DNA from: an uncultured Oscillospiraceae bacterium
GTDB taxonomy: Bacteria > Bacillota > Clostridia > Oscillospirales > Acutalibacteraceae
NCBI GenBank assembly: GCA_905198295.1
Contig: CAJKBW010000012.1
Span: 1-46,911 of the forward strand
Direction of reading: 5' to 3'
DNA length: 46,911 nt
Shown here: positions 16,729 to 26,574 of the stretch, piece by piece
Numbering within the stretch: the stretch's first letter is position 1
Layout of the letters: every line of letters begins with the position of its first letter
Made by a program: the position numbers and the translations under genes
Notes under the pieces: generated by a model
The model's database searches: none
Told to the model about the DNA's origin: nothing
Seen by the model: the letters and a program-made list of their open reading frames with translations, nothing else

Positions 16729-17655
16729 ATGGCTATGGCTTTTGGTCATCGGCGGCCAAAAGAAAAACTGAGCAAGCGCCTGAAGGAAAGCCGCGTTGCC
16801 TATCTGCTGATGGCGCCGTATATGGTGCTGTTCATCCTGCTGACGGTGATCCCCGTGGTAGCGGCAATTGTGCTGAGTTTTACCTATTTCAACATGCTGG
16901 AGCTGCCGAGCTTTGTCGGGCTGATGAATTACGAACGGCTGTTGCTCGACGACGAAGTCTTTCCGATCGTCCTCAAAAACACGCTGCTGTTTGCTTTCCT
17001 GACCGGGCCGATCAGCTACCTGATTTCCTTTTTCTGCGCGTGGCTGATCAACGAGTTTGGTCCCAAACTGCGGTCGGTTTTCACCTTCGCTTTCTATGCG
17101 CCGACTCTGACCGGCAACCTGTATATCATCTGGACCTACCTGTTTTCCGGCGACCAGTACGGCATCATCAACAGCACCCTGATGAATCTGGGGATTATTG
17201 CCGAGCCGGTGCAGTGGCTCAGCGATCCCAGTACGGTGCTCGTCGTGCTGGTGATTGTACAGCTGTGGTCGAGCTTCGGCGTCGGCTTCCTGACCTTTAT
17301 CGCCGGGTTCCAGTCGAATGACCGCAGCCTATCTGAAGCGGCGGGCATCGACGGAGTCAAAAACCGCTGGCAGGAGCTGTGGTATGTCACGCTGCCGTCT
17401 ATGGCGCCGCAGCTGATGTTCAGCGCGGTGATGCAGATTGCGGCAAGCTTCGGCGTGGGTTCCGTTATCCAGTCGCTCGCCGGCTTCCCTACAACCCAGT
17501 ACAGCGCGGATACTCTGCTGACCTACATGCTGGACGTGGGAACGGTGCGCTTTGAAATGGGATATGCTTCTGCCATTGCGGTGTTCCTCTTCCTGATGAT
17601 GCTTCTGACGAACTTTGTGGTTACCCACCTCCTGCGGCGCTTCGGCACCGACTGA
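16729..17655 (+). CDS. Sugar ABC transporter permease, MalF/LplB type (first pair)
   Basis: This inner-membrane permease of 308 residues has about six helices. The EAA loop that docks the ATPase starts near residue 203 (EAAGIDGVKNRWQELWYVTLP). It pairs with the next gene to form the channel for the upstream binding protein. The frame is open from 16708, but the ATG at 16729 gives the usual short positively charged N terminus (GHRRPKEKLSKRLKESR) before the first helix. The gene lies 51 bases after the binding-protein stop. No ATP-binding gene is nearby. Confidence 0.95.
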   Translation: MAMAFGHRRPKEKLSKRLKESRVAYLLMAPYMVLFILLTVIPVVAAIVLSFTYFNMLELPSFVGLMNYERLLLDDEVFPIVLKNTLLFAFLTGPISYLISFFCAWLINEFGPKLRSVFTFAFYAPTLTGNLYIIWTYLFSGDQYGIINSTLMNLGIIAEPVQWLSDPSTVLVVLVIVQLWSSFGVGFLTFIAGFQSNDRSLSEAAGIDGVKNRWQELWYVTLPSMAPQLMFSAVMQIAASFGVGSVIQSLAGFPTTQYSADTLLTYMLDVGTVRFEMGYASAIAVFLFLMMLLTNFVVTHLLRRFGTD

Positions 17656-17718
17656 GATGCGGGAAGATCCCAAGCACGGTTTTCAGCCGTGACCGCGGCG
17701 AAAGGAATGGTCGTCTGT

Positions 17719-18588
17719 ATGACAAAAGGTTTATTCAAGCGCAGCGTCAACCGGTCGGTTGCGGGCAACGTTGTGGTGTTTATTTTCGTATTCCTGATGG
17801 CGTGCTTTATGATCCTGCCGATCGTTTATGCGGTTGGCTCGGCCTTCAAGCCGCTGGATGAAATCTATATCTTCCCGCCGCGCATGATCGCGCACCGTCC
17901 GACGCTCGACAACTTCCTGCAGCTGTCGCTGCTGACCGGTACCTTCTGGGTGCCGCTGTCGAAGTATCTGTTCAACAGCATCTTCATCAGCGTGGTCACC
18001 ACGGTGGGGCATACGCTGCTTGCAAGCATGGCGGCGTATCCGCTGGCTAAGATGCGGTTTGTCGGACAGCGCTTTATGAGCAGCATGGTCAAGGTTTCGC
18101 TGCTGTTCACCTCCGCGGCGATGCTGATCCCGCAGTACATCGTTATGTCCCAGCTGCATATCATCAATACTTACTGGGCGCTGATCCTGCCGGCGATGCA
18201 GTCGGCGCTTGGGTTGTACCTGATGCAGAATTTCATGGTGCAGATTCCTGGTGAGCTGCTTGAAGCGGCGCGCATCGACGGCGCCGGCGAGCTGAAGATT
18301 TTCTGGCGGATTGTGATGCCCAACGTTAAGCCGGCATGGCTGACCACCATGATTTTTGTCTTTCAGACCATCTGGAACACCTCCGGTCTGACCCAGACCA
18401 CCACCATCGTTTATGACGAAAAAATCAAGATGGTCTCCGCCCTGATGAATCAGGTGGCTGCGGGCGGCACCGCACGTGCCGGCGCCGGCGCTGCGCTCGG
18501 CTTCCTGCTGATGATCCCGCCGGTGCTGCTGTTCATGGCCACACAGAGCCGGATTATCGAAACCATGTCCACCTCCGGTATGAAATAA
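17719..18588 (+). CDS. Sugar ABC transporter permease, MalG/AraQ type (first pair)
   Basis: This is a 289-residue permease with about six helices and the EAA loop near residue 182 (EAARIDGAGELKIFWRIVMP). The PLAKMRFVG segment is characteristic of MalG-type subunits. ATG 17719 is preceded by AAAGGA 12 bases upstream; an in-frame ATG at 17707 is too close to that site. It forms the heterodimer with the permease just upstream, and the next gene starts 22 bases after its stop, so translation is probably linked. Confidence 0.95.
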   Translation: MTKGLFKRSVNRSVAGNVVVFIFVFLMACFMILPIVYAVGSAFKPLDEIYIFPPRMIAHRPTLDNFLQLSLLTGTFWVPLSKYLFNSIFISVVTTVGHTLLASMAAYPLAKMRFVGQRFMSSMVKVSLLFTSAAMLIPQYIVMSQLHIINTYWALILPAMQSALGLYLMQNFMVQIPGELLEAARIDGAGELKIFWRIVMPNVKPAWLTTMIFVFQTIWNTSGLTQTTTIVYDEKIKMVSALMNQVAAGGTARAGAGAALGFLLMIPPVLLFMATQSRIIETMSTSGMK

Positions 18589-18610
18589 CCCATAGAAAGA
18601 GGGAGCACCG

Positions 18611-20695
18611 ATGCGTCCTGCACTCCTGCGCACCGCCGGTATGACGCTGGCCTTGGTCATCGGATTGTCCTTTTCTGCCGCTGCGCAGGGGACGTCCTTC
18701 AGCTATACATACGACAGCTGGGAAACCTCGGTGGAGGTTCCGGCACCCTACACCGCGCAGCAGCCGCTGGATTCCGCGGAGAATTTCGGCGGTCTGGCGC
18801 TCAGCAATCCAACCGATATGTTCGTCAGTCCGGACGGCGAGGTGTTTATTCTGGATGCGGGCAACAACCGGCTGGTCGTGCTGGATGACGCCTTGACCTT
18901 CAACCGGGAAATCCGTCTGACAAAAGATGATGAGGAGATCGTTTTTGCGGAGGCGCTGGGGCTGTTCGTGGACACGGACGGAAATCTCTATGTGGCGGAC
19001 AAAAAAGCGCCGGCCGTCTACGTCGCGGATCCACAGGGCCGGGTTACCGGCACGGTAGGGGCGCCGCCGGCCGACAAGGTGGAGGAGGGCTTTGAATACA
19101 CCCCCTCCAAGGTAGTGGTCGATTCTGCCGGCATCCTGTACATCCTCTCGGCCAACACCTATTCCGGCGCCCTGCAGTACGGCAGCGATTACCAGTTTAT
19201 CGGCTTCTACGGCAGCGAGCGGGTCGAGGTGACCTTTGATCTGCTGGTGCAGCGGATCTGGAAAAAGCTGCTCAGCGAAAAGGCCGCTTCCGGCATTCAG
19301 CGCAGCGTGCCGACCTCCTTCATCAACTTCGATATCGACGCGGAAAACTTCATCTACACCATCCGCGGCGGTACCGGGCTGGGCAGCGGCCAGATACGCA
19401 AGCTCAACCCGCAGGGCACCAATATCCTGCTCGATGAGAGCGGGAAAACGGCAGCCTACGGCGATCTGGAGAGCTATTTCAACAGCCAGACCAACCTGAC
19501 TGTTTCCACCACCTTCAGCGACATCGTGATCGACGAACAGGGCTTTTTCACCGTGCTGGACAGCACCCGAAACCGTCTGTTCCAGTACGATCAGAATTCT
19601 AACCTGCTGTATGCCTTCGGCGGCAGCGGGGCCCGGTACGGCAACTACAAGTCGCCGGTGGCTGTCGAAAGCCTGAACGGCCAGCTGCTGGTGCTGGACG
19701 CCGGCTACGGCAGTCTGACCCGGCTTGTGCCGACCGCATTCGGAGAAAACGTCCGCCAGGCAATTGCGTTGTTCAACGACGGCCGCTATGAGGATGCACG
19801 TGAGTCCTGGGAAGCCATTCTCAAGCAGGACGCGGGCTATGAGCTGGCCAACGTCGGCATGGGCAAGGTCTACGAAAAAATGGGCGATTATGCAGCGGCG
19901 ATGAGCTATTACAAGATCGGACACAGCCAGTCTGGTTACTCCGAGGCATTTGCCGAAAAGCGTGACGAGGGACTGCGCGGCCATTTTGTTTTTCTGGTCA
20001 TCGGCGCCGTGGTGGTGATGCTCGGCATAGTGCTGCTGGTCAACTACAAAGAGCGGCACCCGAAGAACGAATACGCGATTCACACCAGCCGACGAAAATA
20101 CCCGGTGCGCTGTATGGGGCACCCATTCAAGGCCTATTACGAACTGAAGGTGGATAAGGCCGGATCTCTGGCGCTGGCCAACGGCATCCTGGTGCTGCTG
20201 GCGCTGGCCGCCATTATGCAGACCCAGCTGACCGGCTTCCATTTCAATGAAAACCGCACCGATCAGTTCAATCTGTTTGTCACCCTCGGTTCTACCCTTG
20301 GGGTGTTCGTCCTCTTTGTGCTGTGCAACTGGGCGGTGAGCACCCTTGCCGACGGTGAAGGCACGCTGCGGGAAATCTGGATTTTTTCCGCTTATGCGAT
20401 GCTGCCGCTGGTGGTCACCATGCTGCTTGTCACCCTGCTGAGCAACATGTTCTCGCTGGAGGAAAGCGCATTCCTGTCCATCATCCAGACGGTGGCCTAC
20501 CTTTGGGTGGGGGTCAACCTGCTGATGGCGGTGCGGGAAGTGCACCAGTATACGACCGGAAAGTGTATTCTGCTTCTGCTGCTGACCCTGCTGGGAATGT
20601 ATCTGCTTCTGCTGATCGTTACCCTGGGTTACAGCATGTTCACCCAGCTGATCAGCTTTATCACGATGGTGATTAACGAACTGCGGCTGCGATGA
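18611..20695 (+). CDS. NHL-repeat / TPR / YIP1 membrane protein
   Basis: This is a 694-residue protein. A signal peptide covers residues 1-26. Residues about 30-375 hold repeated blades of an NHL-like beta-propeller (PTDMFVSPDGEVFILDAGNN, then FVDTDGNLYVADKK, VVVDSAGILYIL, IVIDEQGFFTVLDSTRN). Residues 380-445 are TPR-like (FNDGRYEDARESWEAILKQ, MGDYAAAMSYYKIG). A membrane helix at 457-479 leads to a cytosolic loop, and a YIP1-type membrane domain with about five helices covers 515-690. The propeller and TPR part should be outside the cell. The gene sits inside a sugar ABC transporter operon, so a role in substrate capture or transporter assembly is plausible. I know of no tested function for this architecture. 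AGAGGGAG precedes the ATG. Confidence 0.85.
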   Translation: MRPALLRTAGMTLALVIGLSFSAAAQGTSFSYTYDSWETSVEVPAPYTAQQPLDSAENFGGLALSNPTDMFVSPDGEVFILDAGNNRLVVLDDALTFNREIRLTKDDEEIVFAEALGLFVDTDGNLYVADKKAPAVYVADPQGRVTGTVGAPPADKVEEGFEYTPSKVVVDSAGILYILSANTYSGALQYGSDYQFIGFYGSERVEVTFDLLVQRIWKKLLSEKAASGIQRSVPTSFINFDIDAENFIYTIRGGTGLGSGQIRKLNPQGTNILLDESGKTAAYGDLESYFNSQTNLTVSTTFSDIVIDEQGFFTVLDSTRNRLFQYDQNSNLLYAFGGSGARYGNYKSPVAVESLNGQLLVLDAGYGSLTRLVPTAFGENVRQAIALFNDGRYEDARESWEAILKQDAGYELANVGMGKVYEKMGDYAAAMSYYKIGHSQSGYSEAFAEKRDEGLRGHFVFLVIGAVVVMLGIVLLVNYKERHPKNEYAIHTSRRKYPVRCMGHPFKAYYELKVDKAGSLALANGILVLLALAAIMQTQLTGFHFNENRTDQFNLFVTLGSTLGVFVLFVLCNWAVSTLADGEGTLREIWIFSAYAMLPLVVTMLLVTLLSNMFSLEESAFLSIIQTVAYLWVGVNLLMAVREVHQYTTGKCILLLLLTLLGMYLLLLIVTLGYSMFTQLISFITMVINELRLR

Positions 20696-20798
20696 GAGAA
20701 CCAACAGCAGGCGGTGCGGCAAGCGTCCGGTTTCCGTGTGTACGGCGGGCCGCCGCGCTGCGGAAAATTCCCCGCCCATCGAAAGGAAGGATCCCTGC

Positions 20799-23042
20799 AT
20801 GAAAAAGATCCCGGTAAAATCGATCCTCAGCGTCGGCCTGTCTTTGGTGATCGTGGTGGGGATTCTGCTGGTATTGTTTACAGCGTCTGATGGCAGCACG
20901 CTGGAGACGCCGACCACCGAAACCATCACGCCTATCGAGGTTACCATCGACAACAGCCATGAGGATGCCCTTGTCAAGGCGGCGGAAAACGACCGCTACG
21001 TGCTGTATGCGAATCTGAAAACCGCCGTGATCCGACTGGAGGATAAGCACAGCGGTGCTGTGTGGGACAGTGCGCCGCAGGGCTACGATACCGATGAGAA
21101 TATCAAGGGGGCGGCTAAGCTGTCGCTCGGTTCGCTGCTCAATTTTCAGTATGCGGACCGCGACTCGAACACCACCACCCAGAACAGCGTCGCCGGCTGC
21201 GTGCAGCGGGAGAACCTCAATGCCCGGCTGATCGGTGACGGCGTACGCTTCGACTTTTACTTTGAGCGGGAAGGATTTCTCATCCCGCTGGAAGTCACCC
21301 TGACTGAAGAAGGAATCCGTGCAGCGGTGCCGTTGGCGGATATCCAGGAGCAGAGCAGTGCGGTAAAGCTGACCACCATCTCGCCGCTGCCGAATTTCGG
21401 CGCGGGCCGGGAGGGGGAAGAGGGCTACTTCCTTCTTCCGGATGGGTCAGGTGCACTGGTTTCCTTTGAACAGAGCAGCACCGGTTTCAGCGGCCGCGTA
21501 TACGGCGAAGACCTCGCCATTGTCAGCAAGACCAAAACCGCGCCCGACACACGGGTGATGCTTCCGGTATTCGGTGCCCGGCTCGGCGATCAGGCGATGC
21601 TGGCGATTATCACCGAGGGAGATGCCCGGGCCAGGGTGCAGGCAACGATGGCCAGCACCAAATCCCCGTACTGCACCGTCGGCGCCACCTTTATCTACCG
21701 CGAGAGCATTCTGGTGGATGTCAGCCAGAAAACCTTTGAGACCACTCAGGTCAACATGTTTGAAGAAGCGCCCTGCGGGCTGGAAGAATTTGCGGTGGAA
21801 TACCGGCCGGTGGAGCAGGCGGATTATGTGGGGATGGCCAATGCCTACCGCAGCTATCTGCTGCAGGAAAAGGGCATGACGCCGCTTGAGAATCAGGCTT
21901 CCCCGCTGGCGGTTCAGCTGATCGGCGGCGTGATGCGGCAGGACAATGTGCTGGGGATTCCGGTACAGCGGGTCACACCGGTGACCACCTATGCAGACGC
22001 GGCAGAGATCGCTAATACCCTGCGCGCCGGCGGTGTGACCGATCTGACGCTGAATTATCTCGACTGGTACAAGGGCGCCGACCGCAGCCGGCTGACGGTG
22101 GATATGGCGGCCGAGAGCAGGCTTGGCGGCGGCAGCGGCCTGAAAAAGCTGCTCGAGCAGATGCAGGAGCAGGGAACCGATGTGTTCCTCGATCTCAATC
22201 TCACCGATATGATGCAGGGGCAGTGGGGATACAGCACCAAGTACGACGCTGCGCAGACCGTTCAGAAAGAACCGGCGATCCAGTACACGTATTTGATGAG
22301 CACCTTTCAGGTGGATGCCACTGCACCGCTCAAATTCTTGCTGAGTCCCGCATTGCTGGGCAGGGCGGCCGGGCAGGTGAGCGCAAAACTCGATAAATTT
22401 TCTCCGGCAGGGTATTCCGTGCGTTCTCTGGGACAGAAGATTTATTCGGACTTCGGGGACCGGGCGGTGGACCGCGGCGTCGGACTCTCACAGTGGGAAC
22501 AGGTGCTCGGCAGCCTTTCGGAAAAGAACGCAGGGATGTTTGCGGCGGCCAATGCCTACGCCTTCCCCTACGCCTCCGCGATTCTGGATGCGCCGCTCAC
22601 CTCCGGGCGGTATCTGCTCGAAAGCCGTTCGGTACCGTTTTACACCATCGCGCTGCACGGCCTCGTACCGATGTCCGGCACCTCGATCAATGCGGCAGAG
22701 GACAGCCGCACTGCCTATCTGCAGGCGCTGGAGGCCGGCGTGGGGATTCAGTACACGCTCGGCATGCGCAACGTGGATCTCGCCGCCGAAGCGGGAAGCG
22801 AATACGGCTACTGCACCGCGTCGCTGTGGATGGACGAGGCCGCGGCTAACTGGAATGAGGCGGCCGACTATCTGCGGCAGGTGTCCGATCAGGCGGTTGC
22901 CTCACATGAGCAGCTTTCCGCAGGTGTATACCGGACGGTGTTTGCCAACGGGCTTGGCGTGATCGTCAATTATACCGATGCCGACGCTGCCGCGGACGGA
23001 CAGACCATACCGGCGAAGGGCTTTGTGCCGATCGGCTGGTAA
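20799..23042 (+). CDS. DUF5696-like membrane-anchored protein
   Basis: This is a 747-residue protein with one N-terminal membrane helix (about residues 8-29), so the bulk is extracytoplasmic. Residues about 80-330 are beta-rich, with FDFYFEREGFLIPLEVTL and GYFLLPDGSGALVSFEQS. From about 380 the pattern suggests a TIM-barrel hydrolase-like domain: DLTLNYLDWYKGADRS, DVFLDLNLTDMM, VGLSQWEQVLGSL, and the closing PFYTIALHGLVPMSG. I recognise the overall protein as the DUF5696 type that occurs beside sugar transporter genes in Firmicutes. A glycosidase-like role is inference, and no catalytic acid pair is assigned. The frame is open from 20736, but ATG 20799 has AAAGGAAGGA upstream and begins the membrane helix segment. 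Confidence 0.75.
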   Translation: MKKIPVKSILSVGLSLVIVVGILLVLFTASDGSTLETPTTETITPIEVTIDNSHEDALVKAAENDRYVLYANLKTAVIRLEDKHSGAVWDSAPQGYDTDENIKGAAKLSLGSLLNFQYADRDSNTTTQNSVAGCVQRENLNARLIGDGVRFDFYFEREGFLIPLEVTLTEEGIRAAVPLADIQEQSSAVKLTTISPLPNFGAGREGEEGYFLLPDGSGALVSFEQSSTGFSGRVYGEDLAIVSKTKTAPDTRVMLPVFGARLGDQAMLAIITEGDARARVQATMASTKSPYCTVGATFIYRESILVDVSQKTFETTQVNMFEEAPCGLEEFAVEYRPVEQADYVGMANAYRSYLLQEKGMTPLENQASPLAVQLIGGVMRQDNVLGIPVQRVTPVTTYADAAEIANTLRAGGVTDLTLNYLDWYKGADRSRLTVDMAAESRLGGGSGLKKLLEQMQEQGTDVFLDLNLTDMMQGQWGYSTKYDAAQTVQKEPAIQYTYLMSTFQVDATAPLKFLLSPALLGRAAGQVSAKLDKFSPAGYSVRSLGQKIYSDFGDRAVDRGVGLSQWEQVLGSLSEKNAGMFAAANAYAFPYASAILDAPLTSGRYLLESRSVPFYTIALHGLVPMSGTSINAAEDSRTAYLQALEAGVGIQYTLGMRNVDLAAEAGSEYGYCTASLWMDEAAANWNEAADYLRQVSDQAVASHEQLSAGVYRTVFANGLGVIVNYTDADAAADGQTIPAKGFVPIGW

Positions 23043-23070
23043 GCAAAAACAGGGAAAGGGGTCATGAACC

Positions 23071-23982
23071 ATGACAGATGCGAAAAAGCGTCGGCGGGGC
23101 AGTTCACTGGAAAAGCAGCGCGGCCGCTGGGGCTGGTTTTTCGTCGCTCCCTGGATTTTGGGGATCAGCGTGTTCTTCGTATGGCCGATGATCGATTCGA
23201 TCGTGTATTCCTTCAGCCGGCTGAACGTGACCGAAAACGGCTTTCAGCTGACCTTTGTGGGCTTTGAGAATTTTCTTTACTTCTTTACCGAGGACACCTT
23301 TTTTCTCCAATACCTGGCCGAGTCCATCGGCGGCATCATCCCGTCGGTGCTGATGATTGTAGCATTCAGTATCCTGATCGCGCTGGTGCTCAAGGAGAAA
23401 TTTCTCGGCCGCAGCCTGGCCCGCGCCGTGTTTTTCTTTCCGGTCATCATCGCCTCCGGCGTGGTGATCACCATCCTGAAATCTCAGGTCATGATGAGCG
23501 GGTCGTCGGTTTCGGATATGTCGCCGAGCTACCTGTTCCAGGCGCCGGATCTGGTGGAGGTATTCGCGGATCTGAAGATCCCGGACAAGGTTCTTACTTC
23601 TATCACCGACATCCTCAACCAGATTTTTGATCTTACCTGGAAATCCGGCGTGCAGATTCTTCTGCTGCTTGCGGCGATCAATAACATCCCGGCGAGTTTT
23701 TACGAGGTCGGCGTGATGGAAGGCGCTACCGCGTGGGAAAAATTCTGGAAAATCACCTTCCCGACGATTTCCCCGACTCTGCTGGTGGTGATCATCTACA
23801 CCATCATCGACGGGTTCACCGATTACGGCAACAAGGTGATGGGAATGCTCCGGGATTTTTACACCAACAACAACTACGCGTACAGTGCGACCATCGGCGT
23901 AATCTATTTCGTTTGTATTCTCGCGATTATCGGGCTGATCAATTTCATCCTGTCCCGCTGGGTGTTTTATTCCTCCGACTGA
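23071..23982 (+). CDS. Sugar ABC transporter permease (second pair, first subunit)
   Basis: This is a 303-residue permease of the MalF/LplB group. The charged N terminus (KKRRRGSSLEKQRGRWG) is followed by the first helix with APWILGISVFFVWPMI. The EAA loop near residue 211 is altered to YEVGVMEGATAWEKFWKITFP; the second alanine and the aspartate differ from the standard EAA--DG pattern. That might favour a different ATPase contact, which is inference. GGAAAGGGG lies 9 bases before the ATG. It follows the DUF5696-like gene by 28 bases. Confidence 0.95.
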   Translation: MTDAKKRRRGSSLEKQRGRWGWFFVAPWILGISVFFVWPMIDSIVYSFSRLNVTENGFQLTFVGFENFLYFFTEDTFFLQYLAESIGGIIPSVLMIVAFSILIALVLKEKFLGRSLARAVFFFPVIIASGVVITILKSQVMMSGSSVSDMSPSYLFQAPDLVEVFADLKIPDKVLTSITDILNQIFDLTWKSGVQILLLLAAINNIPASFYEVGVMEGATAWEKFWKITFPTISPTLLVVIIYTIIDGFTDYGNKVMGMLRDFYTNNNYAYSATIGVIYFVCILAIIGLINFILSRWVFYSSD

Positions 23983-24094
23983 TGCGGCGGGGATAAGGAT
24001 GGCTTTTTAGGGGGCTTTCCCCGTGCGTACCGCAGCGGTCTTTTGCTGCGTATGGGCAGGTCTTCCAGTCTCTGCGAAAGGGTGGGTCATTAAC

Positions 24095-25027
24095 ATGCTA
24101 AAGGCCAAGATCATGCGGCTCGAACGCCGGGTTGGCAAGCGGCGGGTGTTTATGTGGGGGAAAAGCCTGGTACGGGCGGTTTTCCTGCTGGGCGTCGGCT
24201 TCGTGATGCTGTATCCGGTCCTGTTCATGCTGTCGAGTGCCTTCAAATCGGTACAGGATACGCTGGATCCTGCCGTGGTCTGGATCCCGTCAAGCCTGCA
24301 GATGTACAATTTCAAAATGGCCTTCAGCCTGATGAACTACGGTACCGCTCTGGCCAACACGCTGCGCATCCTGCTGCCAAGTGTGGCGCTGCAGGTGGTT
24401 TCGAGTCTGTTTATCGCCTACGGTTTCGCACGCTTCAAGTTCCGCGGGAAAAACCTGCTGTTCGGTCTGCTGATTTTCAGCATCATTGTGCCGACTCAGT
24501 CGTATATGATCCCGCTGTACGTACATCTGCAGCAGATGCACCTGCTCAATACGGTGTGGCAGTTCTACATACAGGCGGCGCTGGGAACCGGTATCCGTTC
24601 CGGGCTGTATATCTTTATTTTGCGGCAGTTTTTCCGCAACATGCCCAAGGAACTGGAGGAGGCTGCCTGCATTGACGGCTGCGGCCCGCTGAAGACCTTC
24701 CTGCGGGTGATGGTACCTAATGTGGTACCCGCATTGCTGACCATTACGGTGTTCTCAGTGGTCTGGTACTATAACGATTATACCCTGTCGAGCATGCTGC
24801 TCAACGACAATTTTCCCCTGTCGGTCACCTTGACCGGCGTGAGCACCAGCCTTAATAACAAATTGCAGAACATGGCCGGACAGGTCAACGGCGCCGACGT
24901 CAAGCTACTCAGCGACAGCATTCTGTCGGCCGCCTGCCTGATTGTGGTTCTTCCGCTGATCGGCATGTATGTAGTGGTTCAGCGGTTCTTTACCGAAGGC
25001 GTGGAACGCACGGGTATTGTGGGGTAA
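24095..25027 (+). CDS. Sugar ABC transporter permease (second pair, second subunit)
   Basis: This is a 310-residue permease of the MalG group with about six helices. The standard EAA loop is near residue 188 (EEAACIDGCGPLKTFLRVMVP), and the YGFARFKFRGKN segment is typical of the subunit. The frame is open upstream to 24023, but ATG 24095 has GAAAGGGTGGG about 9 bases upstream and gives the normal N terminus. It pairs with the permease encoded upstream, making a second complete membrane channel in this cluster. Confidence 0.94.
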   Translation: MLKAKIMRLERRVGKRRVFMWGKSLVRAVFLLGVGFVMLYPVLFMLSSAFKSVQDTLDPAVVWIPSSLQMYNFKMAFSLMNYGTALANTLRILLPSVALQVVSSLFIAYGFARFKFRGKNLLFGLLIFSIIVPTQSYMIPLYVHLQQMHLLNTVWQFYIQAALGTGIRSGLYIFILRQFFRNMPKELEEAACIDGCGPLKTFLRVMVPNVVPALLTITVFSVVWYYNDYTLSSMLLNDNFPLSVTLTGVSTSLNNKLQNMAGQVNGADVKLLSDSILSAACLIVVLPLIGMYVVVQRFFTEGVERTGIVG

Positions 25028-25135
25028 ATCAACGGCTCTGCACAGCAATTCCGGATGGGGAGAAACGACGGCAGACGTCTTTGATGCGGACTGCCGTTAT
25101 AATCCTCCAGTCCAGAGAAAGGAAGGTCAATCACC

Positions 25136-26527
25136 ATGAAAGCCACCGCCATTCGCCGCATGCTGGCCTTATTGGCCGCCTGCGCACTGACCGCCGGTCT
25201 TCTGACCGCCTGCAGCAGCAAAACGGAGGACGATTCCTCCCAGGAAGGAAGCGATACCATGAGCAGCAGTGATTCCCTTTCCTCGACGGAAGAAACGGTT
25301 TCCGGCACGGAAAGCACGCCGGACGCATCGTCCGGGGAGACCACGACGTCGGCACCCGGTACGACGACCGACAATGGGCCGGATACGCCGGGCACCACGA
25401 CCGCACCGACCGCGCCGCCTGATCCCAGCGAGCTGGAACAGGACATCGCCTTTTATCAGGAGATCCTGGATACCGAGGTTCGCTGGCTGTCTTCCATGCA
25501 GCTGGACAACGGCGCGCTGCCGATGACCGCGGTCAAGGACGGCAATGTGACGATGAATCCCTATTTTGCCGATTTCGCCGCGCTGGGCATTTTGGAGGGG
25601 GGGTCCTCCGGGCATGCCGTGGTCAAAAAGTACATGGACTGGCATTTCGCCCATCTGAACACGGCGGCAACCGACTATAACGGGGTGGACGGCACCATCT
25701 ACGACTACACGCTGACCGTGTCCGGCGGCAAGGTGACGAAGGAACAGGTCAACATCAACGACCAGGGCAAAAAGTCCTACGATTCAACCGATTCCTACGC
25801 CGCCACCTTCCTGTGTGTGCTGTGGAAATACAGCCAGAAGAGCGGGGATAACGCCTACATTGTCAGCCATGCGGCCGAAATCCGCCGCATTCTGAACGCC
25901 ATGTATGCGACGATGGACAACAATCTGACAATGGCCAAGCCGGATTATCAGGTCAAGTACCTGATGGACAACTGTGAGGTCTACGAAGGGCTTGCGGCGG
26001 CGGTGCATCTGTACGAAGACGTTCTGGCGCCGGGCGGCGCCGGCGACGCGGCGATGCTCAGCCGGCTGAAGGCCGACAAGCAGAAGGTGGCCGATGCCAT
26101 CGAGCAGCAGATGTGGAACAGCGCCGGCTATTATGAGGCCGGGTTGTTTAAGGACGGCAGTGTGGCATATGCTTTCAGCTGGGACAGTTTTTATCCCTGC
26201 GCTACCGCGCAGCTGTTTCCGGTGATCTGCGGCCTGATCTCGCCGGGCAGCGCCAGGGCGCAGAGCCTTTATGACAGCTTCAACCGGTATTACTCCACCG
26301 GCGCCTCGCAGCACGATTGGGCAAATATGGATATCCCGGATGCGTTTTACTGGTGCAGCCTGGTACAGGCGGGCGCCCTGATGGGGGACGATGCCCGGGT
26401 GAAGACCTATATGACCAACTACAAAAAGGTTATGCGTACCCACGCCTATCCGCTGTATAATGCTGAGGCGGGCCGGGCCTGCGTGGCGGCTTCGATCATG
26501 CTGCAGCGGCTGAAGGCGCAGCTCTGA
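25136..26527 (+). CDS. Lipoprotein with six-hairpin glycosidase-like domain
   Basis: This 463-residue lipoprotein has a lipobox ending at Cys26 (GLLTACSS). A Ser/Thr/Pro-rich linker covers about 27-100. Residues about 103-463 are helix-rich with repeated hairpins such as DSYAATFLCVLWKYSQK, NCEVYEGLAAAVHLYEDVL, FSWDSFYPCATAQLFPVI and PDAFYWCSLVQAGALMGD. This pattern is like an (alpha/alpha)6 barrel of glycoside hydrolases and polysaccharide lyases. It would act on the outer face of the membrane, next to the transporter. No family number or catalytic residue is certain. A mature lipoprotein with a long linker is common for enzymes that trim oligosaccharides before import. AAAGGAAGG precedes the ATG. 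Confidence 0.75.
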   Translation: MKATAIRRMLALLAACALTAGLLTACSSKTEDDSSQEGSDTMSSSDSLSSTEETVSGTESTPDASSGETTTSAPGTTTDNGPDTPGTTTAPTAPPDPSELEQDIAFYQEILDTEVRWLSSMQLDNGALPMTAVKDGNVTMNPYFADFAALGILEGGSSGHAVVKKYMDWHFAHLNTAATDYNGVDGTIYDYTLTVSGGKVTKEQVNINDQGKKSYDSTDSYAATFLCVLWKYSQKSGDNAYIVSHAAEIRRILNAMYATMDNNLTMAKPDYQVKYLMDNCEVYEGLAAAVHLYEDVLAPGGAGDAAMLSRLKADKQKVADAIEQQMWNSAGYYEAGLFKDGSVAYAFSWDSFYPCATAQLFPVICGLISPGSARAQSLYDSFNRYYSTGASQHDWANMDIPDAFYWCSLVQAGALMGDDARVKTYMTNYKKVMRTHAYPLYNAEAGRACVAASIMLQRLKAQL

Positions 26528-26574
26528 CACAAACGATATTGCGGGCGTATGCCCGGAAAGGACAGGGATGAAGG

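Noticed and set aside
18554..20977. 807-codon minus-strand open frame opposite the YIP1 gene
   Set aside because: The plus strand encodes a signal peptide, propeller, TPR and membrane helices. The antisense product is His/Gln-rich and unconserved.
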